DNA of 35,556 nt, taken from Gemmatimonadota bacterium (GTDB taxonomy: Bacteria; Gemmatimonadota; Gemmatimonadetes; Gemmatimonadales; Gemmatimonadaceae). Location: NCBI GenBank assembly GCA_003171215.1, contig PMYN01000062.1:36234-71789 (forward strand), in the 5' to 3' direction. Under the pieces are notes generated by a model. The model had not been told where the DNA came from. It was given only the letters and a program-made list of their open reading frames with translations, and made no database searches. A program made the position numbers and the translations under genes. Within the stretch, counting starts at the first letter, position 1. Each line of letters begins with the position of its first letter. Shown one piece after another: positions 18,001 to 25,079 of this stretch.

Positions 18001-19012
18001 CGTCGCCACGTCGCTCGCCGAGATGCGGCGGCTAATCGCAAAGGACTCTGGCAATCAGGAAGTGATCTTTCCATATATCGGCGGTGAGGAAATCAACTCA
18101 AGCCCCACGCATTCTCACCATCGCTTCGTCATTAACTTCGGCGACAGAAGTCAGGAAGAGTGTCAGCGACGGTGGCCGGACCTCATGGCTATCGTCGAGG
18201 CCAAGGTCAAGTCCGAACGGCAGGCACTTCCTCCAAAGAACAGTTGGAATCGAGATGTTGCCGCGCGCTGGTGGCAGTTTGGAGCCGTTCGGATCGGCCT
18301 ATATCAGGCGATCACCGGCCTCTCACGTTTTCTTGCGCATCCCAATGTCTCGCAGAACCTCGGCTTCGCTTTCTTGCCCGCAGGAACGATCGTCGGTATG
18401 CCTCACAACGTGTTTGCGCTGACTGAGTTTCAGTCGTTCTGCGCCCTCCAGTCCCGCCCGCACGAGCTCTGGGCGCGGTTCTTCGGGTCGTCGATGAAGG
18501 ACGATCTCCGTTACACCCCCTCCGACTGCTTCGAGACCTTCCCCTTTCCCGAGAACTGGGATACCAACGCCGCTCTTGAAGCCGCAGGCAAGGCCTACTA
18601 CGAGTTCCGCGCCGCGCTGATGGTCCGGAACGACGAGGGCCTGACCAAGACCTACAACCGCTTTCACGATCCCGACGAACGCGACCCGGAGATCGTGAAG
18701 CTCCGTGAGCTGCACGCCGCCATGGACCGCGCCGTGCTCGATGCCTACGGCGGGAACGACATCTCGACCGAATGCGAGTTCCTCCTCGACTACGAGATCG
18801 ACGAGGAGGAGTGGGGCAACAAGAAGAAGCCGTACCGCTACCGCTGGCCCGACGAGGTCCGAGACGAGGTGCTGGCACGACTCCTCGAATTCAACGCCAA
18901 GCGTGCGCAGGAGGAGGTGGGTTCCGGCGTTGCGGCGGCAGCGAAGAAACAAGACAAGAAGGCGGCGAAGCGTGGGCCCAGGGAATCAGCTACAGGGGAT
19001 CTCTTCTCATGA
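15026..19012 (+). CDS. drmMI: DISARM class 1 N6-adenine DNA methyltransferase DrmMI
   Basis: DrmMI is the host-marking methylase of class 1 DISARM, which is thought to let the cell tell its own DNA from phage DNA. The 1328-residue protein resembles type IIG/Eco57I-like enzymes: a long N-terminal helical part, a SGSHYTPRALT segment near residue 543, SAM-binding motif I DPAMGSGAF at 589-597 and the catalytic adenine-methylase motif NPPF at 828-831. A TaqI-type target-recognition region lies in the C-terminal third. An N-terminal nuclease domain is not evident. The frame is open upstream to 14894, but the ATG at 15026 overlapping the drmD stop is the natural start. The stop overlaps drmA by 4 bp. 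The recognition sequence cannot be read from the protein. Confidence 0.92.
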   Translation: MAGAKLDPEVLAHLEWLGFVRPTGLVVSAPALVRAGAILDRRDTEGQRLLRACIEESVFDVDEDPVPYLPDFRSFARSVLGWSFSPKGYAGTEECSIPPELEIPLPEYSDSLRPTFAVRELDPKEGASSWQLVVQVLDVGQDFERIARGHGQLEASAHGRMERLLRQTGVPAGLLFNGRGLRLISAPRGESSGWIDFSVADMVQVPGRPISTALRLLLNENRLLSLPRAQRLAALLDDSRKFQNEVSERLAEQVLHSLYELLRGFQAAHNSSRGELLREPLAEHPDEVYRALLTVVLRLVFVLFAEERDMFSNDGTFERFYSLAGLFDRLREDAALFPDTMDQRYGAWAQLLVLFRMIHDGADSGAMRLPKRHGVLFDPDRFKFLEGRAASGARQLHERIEPPLVPDGTIYRALEKLLILDGERISYRALDVEQIGSVYETMMGFRLETATGRSVAIKAQKARGAPTAVDLEALLREPANKREKWLQDCAGRKISDKVAKATVGAAMLEDLHAALLPVIDPAATPDLVPKGAMVLQPSEERRRSGSHYTPRALTEPIVRTTLEPILKRLRGADGRPPRPAQILDLKVCDPAMGSGAFLVEACRQLGDALVEAWHAHGEVPAIPPDEDEVIFARRLIAQRCLYGVDRNPVAVDLAKVSLWLVTLAKDHALTFVDHALRHGDSLVGLSRKQIEAFHWDTTITWDSPFRTLMRDQLRTVAGLRQRIREAGEAVSDWERRDLWDEAQCELSKVRLFGDLVLAAYFEGEKPKDRERKRSEYVSAVVSGEAERYRGWLEERRHADPPLAPFHWEIEFPEVFERENPGFDAIVGNPPFAGKNAVVAGNVAHYPEFLQDLHAESHGNADLVAHFFRLAFDRLRKDGAFGLIATNTIGQGDTRSTGLRWICQHGGEIFAATKRVKWPGLAAVVVSVVHVSKGSVRGLRRLDNREVATITAFLFHRGSHEDPVRLASNAGKSFVGSYVLGMGFTFDDSDTKGVATSLAEMRRLIAKDSGNQEVIFPYIGGEEINSSPTHSHHRFVINFGDRSQEECQRRWPDLMAIVEAKVKSERQALPPKNSWNRDVAARWWQFGAVRIGLYQAITGLSRFLAHPNVSQNLGFAFLPAGTIVGMPHNVFALTEFQSFCALQSRPHELWARFFGSSMKDDLRYTPSDCFETFPFPENWDTNAALEAAGKAYYEFRAALMVRNDEGLTKTYNRFHDPDERDPEIVKLRELHAAMDRAVLDAYGGNDISTECEFLLDYEIDEEEWGNKKKPYRYRWPDEVRDEVLARLLEFNAKRAQEEVGSGVAAAAKKQDKKAAKRGPRESATGDLFS

Positions 19013-22000
19013 ACACGCGGTCCGATCGCAGCGCGCCCGCTGACTCCGTAGAGGTGCGCGCGCGGCTAGTCGAGGCACTCAAACTCGATCTCGTGGGCCC
19101 TTGGGCGGGTCATGCCTACTCGACCGAGAAGCTCCCTGGCAGGGAGCGCCCCTCGAATCGCTACCTGACTGGTTTCCTCATCCCCTCGGGTACGCCGCCG
19201 GAGAAGAGCGGTGATAGCGATGAGGACGAGGATGAGGGCGTAGTGCCCGAGTCGGCTGGCCTCATCGAGGAGTCGAACGAAGAGCGCAAAGCTGCGAAGA
19301 AGGGGTTCTTCCCATCATCGATGGGCTTGAGCTTCCTTGTTCCGCAGGGAGCGCGCGAGATCGCCGTCACCGTACGCTGGGGCGAGTATACCACCGAGAG
19401 GGTTGAAGAGGACGGGGAAGCGCTCGACGTCTGGCAGCGCGCACCGCGGGAGGAACTGGTCTCGGTTTCACTGGATGGGGCACCAGACCCGGCGGCCCAC
19501 CGCATCCGTGGCTCTCGGGGGCTCCATCTCGAGGTCGTCGAGCGACAGATCGAGGCAGAGGACCTCGAGGGACGCATTCCTGACGGAACGCGCTCGGTCT
19601 CGGTGTTTCTCGTCAACCATCGCGAGCCGGTAAAGGAGAAGGACGGAGAGCCGGACCTGGCCTACGCGTTTCAGCCAGAGCTTGAGGTGCGGAGCGAGTG
19701 CGCCTTTGTACCGCGCCCCGATCTTCGTGGTGCTCGATCGCAAGAGTGGGATGAGCGGGTCTCTGACCTCCACTATGCCGACACCCCAGAGTATGCGACG
19801 GGCCACGGCATCTCGGCGGAATGGGAGATCGTCGATGGGGCCTGTCATGTACTGCGCACCGCGTGGATTCCGTGCGCTCAAGTAGAAAAGACTGAAACCG
19901 TGAAGATGCCGGGAGTCGAGCTCTCCATGCAGGCGCTGGGAGCGCTGCCCAACGGTGCTGCTGTGGCGGCTGCACTGACCCCGCTCGTGGTCAAGTATCG
20001 GGAGTGGATTGAGGTGGCGAGGGCAGGCGCCGCGTCGCTAGAGCAGCAGCAACGAGAGTCAGCGGAAGAGCTCCTTCGACTTGCTGGCGTAGCAGCCACG
20101 CGGATTGAGCGCGGCATTTCAGTCCTGAACAGCGATGCCAACGCGCTTGATGCCTTCCGTGTAGCGAACCGCGCCGTCGCTCGGGCGCTGCGGAAGCGGC
20201 TGAAGATAGAGGAACCCGAGTGGCGTGCATTTCAGCTCGCCTTCGTCCTGCTGAATCTTCCTGGGCTCGCTGACCCCAACGATGCAAACCGCAATACCGT
20301 GGACCTGCTGTTCTTCCCCACCGGTGGCGGAAAGACGGAGGCGTACCTCGGGCTCGCCGCGTTCGCGATGGTACTGCGGCGGCTACGTCATCCTGGCGAC
20401 CATGGGCGGGTTGGGGCCGGCGTGAGCGTGATCATGCGCTACACGCTGCGCCTACTTACTCTGGACCAGCTTGGACGAGCCGCCGGCCTGGTGTGCGCGC
20501 TTGAACTCGAACGCGAGCAGGATGTCACTCGGTACGGTGAATGGCCATTCGAGATCGGATTGTGGGTGGGAAAGGCCGCCACGCCCAACGTGCTCGGGTA
20601 CAAGGGGTACAAAGGATCGGGCGACGCACGCTCGAAGGTGCGCCACTTCAAGAGCGACCCAAAGGGCAGGCCCTCGCCCATCCCACTCGAGAACTGCCCG
20701 TGGTGCGGCACGCGCTTCGAACCTGACTCATTCAATCTCCGGCCCGACGACAACCATCCGCGCGAGTTACGCATCGTGTGTGCGAACTTCGAATGCGACT
20801 TCGCGCGAGACCGACCGCTGCCGATTATCGCCGTGGATGAGCCTATCTACCGAAGGCTTCCGGCGTTTCTCATTGCCACAGTGGACAAGTTCGCCTCGCT
20901 CCCGTTCGTGGGTGCAGCAGGAATGCTGCTCGGCGGCGCAGACCGATACGATGCGTCGGGATTCTTCGGGGCTGCGGAGCCCAACCTAGGAACGCGCTTG
21001 GCGGAGCCGCTTCCTCCGCCCGACTTGGTGATCCAAGACGAGCTGCACTTGATCGCGGGTCCGCTCGGGACGATGGCGGGGCTCTACGAGACGGCCATTG
21101 AGGAACTGTGCACACGGCAGATTGACGGCCGCACCGTGCGACCCAAGATCGTTGCTTCCACCGCGACTGTTCGCCGGGCGCAGGACCAGATTCAGGCGCT
21201 CTTTGCTCGACCGCTCACCCAGGTATTTCCTCCTCCGGGCCCTGATCGGCGCGATTCGTTCTTTGCGCACACGGTGCCGGCCTCCCAAGTTCCCGCTCGC
21301 TTGTATGTGGGCATTGCGTCTCAAGGTCGCAATCCGAAGGTCATGATGCGGAAGGTGCTGCTGGCACTCATGGGTGCCGCAGAGCGTGCCTACCGCGACG
21401 CCGGCGGGGAGACGAACGAGAGCAACCCCGCCGATCCGTACATGACCATGCTCGGTTACTTCAATAGCCTGCGTGAGTTGGGCGGTGCGCGACGCATTCT
21501 GGAGGAAGAAGTCCAGAACACCATGAAATCGTATGGCGCGCGCAAGCGCATTGGTGAAAATCGCGGGCTGTTTCAGGACCGAAAGACCTTCACCGAGGTG
21601 CTCGAACTCACCTCCCGTGTCTCCACCGACAAGGTCGCGGAGGCACGTCGTCGCCTGGAAGCTCCGTTCCACAAGATCTACCAACGCGTGGACTGTGCGA
21701 TCGCGACGAACATGATTTCGGTCGGCCTGGATATTCCCAGGCTTGGGCTCATGGTGGTGCTCGGCCAGCCCAAGACACACGCCGAGTACATCCAGGCGAC
21801 GAGCCGTGTCGGGCGAACGGATAGCGGGCCAGGGCTCGTGGTGACGTTGCTCAACGTCCACAAACCGCGAGATCGCTCCCACTACGAGCGTTTCCGGCAC
21901 TACCACGAGACGTTCTACCGCTCGGTGGAGGTGGCCAGCGTCACGCCGTTCGCTGCGCGTGCGCTCGACCGCGGCTTCGCCGGGGCGCTCGTCGCTCTGG

Positions 22001-22389
22001 CTCGTCATATCCTGCCGGCCCTGGCACCAGCGAGGGGCGTGGAGCAAATCGCGACTGTTCGGCCGGAGCTTGAACGCCGGCTTCTTGACGCCTTCTTGAG
22101 CAGGGTGCAGGAGCAGCCGTTCGCGAGTGATGACGAGCGCAACGAACGGCTCCGGAGCGTGCAGAATCGCGTCGTGGACCTGCTTGATTCCTGGCGCAAG
22201 GTGTTCGACGACTACCATTCGGTGGCCGTCGCAATGCAGTACCAGAAGTACGAACTGAAGGACGCGAAGCCGCTGCTGCGTGATATGCTGGACGAGGTGT
22301 TCGAGAGCGAACACCATCGAAAGTTCCGGGCGAATAGGTCGCTGCGCGACGTGGAGCCCAATGTGAACCTCTTCCTGAGAACCCTGTGA
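19009..22389 (+). CDS. drmA: DISARM helicase DrmA
   Basis: DrmA is a core DISARM protein present in both classes; with DrmB it forms the DNA-sensing and translocating complex. The 1126-residue product has Walker A with GGGKT at 439-443 (FFPTGGGKTEAY), a four-cysteine probable zinc site (Cys563, Cys566, Cys591, Cys596), the Walker B box DELH at 677-680 and the C-terminal helicase motifs NMISVGLDIPR and QATSRVGR (929-936). The N-terminal 400 residues have no obvious enzyme motif. The ATG at 19009 overlaps the drmMI stop (ATGA), so translation is coupled. The length and motifs agree with known DrmA proteins; nothing appears broken. Confidence 0.93.
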   Translation: MNTRSDRSAPADSVEVRARLVEALKLDLVGPWAGHAYSTEKLPGRERPSNRYLTGFLIPSGTPPEKSGDSDEDEDEGVVPESAGLIEESNEERKAAKKGFFPSSMGLSFLVPQGAREIAVTVRWGEYTTERVEEDGEALDVWQRAPREELVSVSLDGAPDPAAHRIRGSRGLHLEVVERQIEAEDLEGRIPDGTRSVSVFLVNHREPVKEKDGEPDLAYAFQPELEVRSECAFVPRPDLRGARSQEWDERVSDLHYADTPEYATGHGISAEWEIVDGACHVLRTAWIPCAQVEKTETVKMPGVELSMQALGALPNGAAVAAALTPLVVKYREWIEVARAGAASLEQQQRESAEELLRLAGVAATRIERGISVLNSDANALDAFRVANRAVARALRKRLKIEEPEWRAFQLAFVLLNLPGLADPNDANRNTVDLLFFPTGGGKTEAYLGLAAFAMVLRRLRHPGDHGRVGAGVSVIMRYTLRLLTLDQLGRAAGLVCALELEREQDVTRYGEWPFEIGLWVGKAATPNVLGYKGYKGSGDARSKVRHFKSDPKGRPSPIPLENCPWCGTRFEPDSFNLRPDDNHPRELRIVCANFECDFARDRPLPIIAVDEPIYRRLPAFLIATVDKFASLPFVGAAGMLLGGADRYDASGFFGAAEPNLGTRLAEPLPPPDLVIQDELHLIAGPLGTMAGLYETAIEELCTRQIDGRTVRPKIVASTATVRRAQDQIQALFARPLTQVFPPPGPDRRDSFFAHTVPASQVPARLYVGIASQGRNPKVMMRKVLLALMGAAERAYRDAGGETNESNPADPYMTMLGYFNSLRELGGARRILEEEVQNTMKSYGARKRIGENRGLFQDRKTFTEVLELTSRVSTDKVAEARRRLEAPFHKIYQRVDCAIATNMISVGLDIPRLGLMVVLGQPKTHAEYIQATSRVGRTDSGPGLVVTLLNVHKPRDRSHYERFRHYHETFYRSVEVASVTPFAARALDRGFAGALVALARHILPALAPARGVEQIATVRPELERRLLDAFLSRVQEQPFASDDERNERLRSVQNRVVDLLDSWRKVFDDYHSVAVAMQYQKYELKDAKPLLRDMLDEVFESEHHRKFRANRSLRDVEPNVNLFLRTL

Positions 22390-22414
22390 CTGCCTTCATG
22401 GGGGAGGTCCGCGC

Positions 22415-24208
22415 GTGAGCAACAAAGCCGACGGACAGATACGGCGTGGGCAGGTCATCACTACTTACGGCCCCGGCGCACTCATCGACCTCCCGAAGGA
22501 GTCCGCCATAGTCGGAGGCCTTGATACGTGGCCGAAGGTCAGTGACCTCCAAGAGATCATCGAGACCCGACTCACGCAGAAAATGCAGCTCATGACGGGC
22601 GTTCCGGCACCGCGGTTATATGCGCCACCTCCTGATACTGAAGTCTTGGGCAAGTTCCCCCTTGGCATCGTGGCCTGGCGGTTTCCGGAATGGTTTGTTG
22701 TTCAGGACGCAATCGACGATTCTAGTCGTACGCGCTCCCGCCGATTGGTGAATCGGAGAGCGCTCGACGACAAAGGGCGGTTTGAGGGCAAGTCGGTGGT
22801 AGCGACACGCTTTGTGCGAGCATGCGTAAAGGGACACGTGGACGACATCGACTGGCAGCAGTATGTACATGGCATCGAGGACGGCTGCAAGCGTCCACTC
22901 TGGCTCGATGAGCGCGGCACCAGCGGCGACTTGGCCGAGCTCAATGTCCGGTGCGAGTGCAAAAAGTCCCGCGGGTTGTACGAGGCGACGGTCATCGAGG
23001 CCAATCCGCTCGGGACCTGCCGTGGGGCACGCCCTTGGCTCGGCAAGAACTCGAGAGAGGATTGCAAGCTGCCAAGCCGGCTTCTGATTCGCACGGCATC
23101 AAACGCGTACTTCCCCCAGGTGGTGAGTGTGCTGTCGTTGCCGGACCGGGGGACCGCAGTCGAGAGAGTGGTGCGCGACCTTTGGGACGACCTGCAGATC
23201 GTTGATGATGCGGCTGACCTTTCCCTTCTCAAGAAGAAGCCGAAGATCGCAGAGCGGCTTTCGCCGTTCTCGAACGAGGAGATCCTGACGACTGTTGAGC
23301 AGGTCAAGCACGGAAAGGTCGGCGACAAGCCGGTGAAGCAGGTGGAGCTCGAGGCGCTGCTCGCGGCGCCCGAGGGATTCGGCGACGATGTGCCCGTTGA
23401 TCCTAACTTCCACGCCCGTCGGCTTCCGGCCGGCGTCTGGCGCAAGAGCACTCGATACGACGGCATCGAGGCAGTCATCCAGCTTCATCGTCTGCGCGAG
23501 GTGCTGGCACTCGTCGGGTTCACGCGACTCGAGGCCGTCACCCCGGACATCAACGGCGAATACGAGACCGACGTCGAACGAGCCCAGATCGCCCTGGAGC
23601 CGCGTTGGTTCCCTGCGGTAGAGAACCGGGGCGAGGGGGTGTTCATCCAGCTTCGAGCGGCGGCCATGACGAGCTGGGCCAAGCGGCCGGGGGTGCAACG
23701 GCGGGTCGAGAGTCTCGCGTTGGGCCACGCGCGGTGGATGGAAGACCGCAAGACGAAGCGTCTGTTCCCCGGTGGGCCGTACGTTCTGTTGCACACGCTC
23801 TCCCACCTGCTCATCCAGTCGCTGGCAATGCGCTGTGGGTACCCTGCCAGTTCCATCCGAGAGCGGGTGTACGCCGACCCGGACACGGAGCGCTACGGTG
23901 TGCTGCTGTACACGGGTAGTCCGGACGCGGACGGCACGCTCGGAGGCCTGGTAGCCGAGGCGCGACACATGGAGGACCATTTGACGCAGGCGCTGCGGAT
24001 GAGCGCGCTCTGTTCGAATGACCCCATCTGTGCGCAGCACGAGCCCGGAAAGAGTTTCGAGGGACGGCTGCTCCACGGAGCTGCGTGTCACGGCTGTGCC
24101 CTCGTTGCGGAGACGTCCTGCGAGATGAGGAACGACTATCTCGACCGGGCGCTGGTGGTGCCCGTGTTGGGTCTCGCCGACGCCGCGTTCTTCGCGGGGC
24201 ACGCGTGA
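22415..24208 (+). CDS. drmB: DISARM protein DrmB (DUF1998)
   Basis: DrmB is the DUF1998 partner of DrmA and a core component of all DISARM systems. The 597-residue product begins with the very characteristic RRGQVITTYGPGALIDLP segment followed by IVGGLDTW. The C-terminal DUF1998 domain spans about residues 440-590, with LLHTLSHLLIQSL near 458 and a cysteine set (Cys533, Cys539, Cys558, Cys561, Cys569) that probably binds zinc. The GTG at 22415 is preceded by GGAGG at 7 bp. The gap of 25 bp after drmA is the largest inside the DISARM operon. The stop overlaps the drmC start. Confidence 0.94.
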   Translation: MSNKADGQIRRGQVITTYGPGALIDLPKESAIVGGLDTWPKVSDLQEIIETRLTQKMQLMTGVPAPRLYAPPPDTEVLGKFPLGIVAWRFPEWFVVQDAIDDSSRTRSRRLVNRRALDDKGRFEGKSVVATRFVRACVKGHVDDIDWQQYVHGIEDGCKRPLWLDERGTSGDLAELNVRCECKKSRGLYEATVIEANPLGTCRGARPWLGKNSREDCKLPSRLLIRTASNAYFPQVVSVLSLPDRGTAVERVVRDLWDDLQIVDDAADLSLLKKKPKIAERLSPFSNEEILTTVEQVKHGKVGDKPVKQVELEALLAAPEGFGDDVPVDPNFHARRLPAGVWRKSTRYDGIEAVIQLHRLREVLALVGFTRLEAVTPDINGEYETDVERAQIALEPRWFPAVENRGEGVFIQLRAAAMTSWAKRPGVQRRVESLALGHARWMEDRKTKRLFPGGPYVLLHTLSHLLIQSLAMRCGYPASSIRERVYADPDTERYGVLLYTGSPDADGTLGGLVAEARHMEDHLTQALRMSALCSNDPICAQHEPGKSFEGRLLHGAACHGCALVAETSCEMRNDYLDRALVVPVLGLADAAFFAGHA

Positions 24209-24987
24209 TTGCGACCCTGATTGATCTTCCAAGCCATCTGCGTGCGCGCTTGGCGAGTGCGCTCGAGTCTGGGCAACTCGCGATGCCGTGTACGGTCGTT
24301 TCGTTGCGGTCGGTTCTCGGGAGCGCAGAGCACATCGAGGAAGTGCGGATTGCGCTCGCAACCTTGGAGCAAGGGGGCATGAGTGGCGTGGCCATCGCCG
24401 CGTGGATTCGCGGCGTTGAGGCGGCGACATCCCGAGCGCTCCGGCCGGACCTCGTCTGGTCTGGCCCGGAGGTGCCGGGGTTGCACGCGCGCGACACGCG
24501 CCGTGTCTACGAGGAGCTGTTGGGGTCCGCCGAGCGAAGCGTGCTCGCGACTACCTACGCGTTCTTTGATGGTCCGAAGGCATTTCAGGTGTTAGCGGCA
24601 CGTTTGGACAAGACGCCGGGACTTCAGGTCACGCTGCTGCTCAACATCCAGCGCAGGCGCGGCGAGACGACAAAGGCTGAAGACCTGATACGCCGATTTG
24701 CGGACCGCTTCTGGTCCACGGACTGGCCGGGGACCTCGCGGCCGAGCGTGTTCTACGATCCGCGCGCGTTGGAATTGGAAGGACCCGGTGGCGTGTTGCA
24801 CGCGAAGGCGGTGGTGGTTGACCACGAGGCCGTGTTTGTGACGTCGGCCAATCTCACCGAGGCGGCGCTTGATCGCAACATCGAGATGGGACTCCTGCTA
24901 CGCGATCGGGCGTTGGCGGCCAGCGTTTCTCTCCACTTCCACACGCTGATTGAGCGTGGGATGTTGCATCCGTTGCCGGCGAGTTGA
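24205..24987 (+). CDS. drmC: DISARM phospholipase D-like protein DrmC
   Basis: DrmC is the PLD-superfamily component of DISARM; it is predicted to be a nuclease, but published work found it is not strictly needed for protection. The 260-residue protein has a typical PLD fold pattern: VYEELLGSAERSVLATTYAF near residues 107-125 and an HKD motif with His199, Lys201 and Asp206 followed by VTSANLTEAALDRNIEMG. Only this one full HKD motif is visible, so an active site would need a dimer. The GTG at 24205 overlaps the drmB stop (GTGA). It is the last gene of the DISARM operon; a 92-bp gap follows. Confidence 0.92.
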   Translation: MIATLIDLPSHLRARLASALESGQLAMPCTVVSLRSVLGSAEHIEEVRIALATLEQGGMSGVAIAAWIRGVEAATSRALRPDLVWSGPEVPGLHARDTRRVYEELLGSAERSVLATTYAFFDGPKAFQVLAARLDKTPGLQVTLLLNIQRRRGETTKAEDLIRRFADRFWSTDWPGTSRPSVFYDPRALELEGPGGVLHAKAVVVDHEAVFVTSANLTEAALDRNIEMGLLLRDRALAASVSLHFHTLIERGMLHPLPAS

Positions 24988-25079
24988 AGAGAAGTTGGCG
25001 GCGCCGAGCGCCGTGAAGACGGTCTGCGGCATCAACGAACGGAAGCGCGTGCTTCCGGACATCTGGAGTGTGACACGAA
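24988..25079. promoter_or_regulatory. Gap between drmC and the type IV restriction gene, with small hairpin
   Basis: The 92-bp gap holds a perfect inverted repeat GGAAGC-GCGT-GCTTCC at 25041-25056 without a T-run, so it is more likely an mRNA processing or operator element than a terminator. A GGAG lies about 11 bp before the next ATG. The next gene could be read through from the DISARM promoter. Confidence 0.35.

Noticed and set aside
20986-22317. 443-codon minus-strand open frame opposite drmA
   Set aside because: It lies wholly inside the drmA helicase domain, which has clear motifs on the other strand; no own motif or start signal.
23099-24430. 443-codon minus-strand open frame opposite drmB and drmC
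   Set aside because: Shadow of two well-identified DISARM genes; crosses their junction without any own feature.
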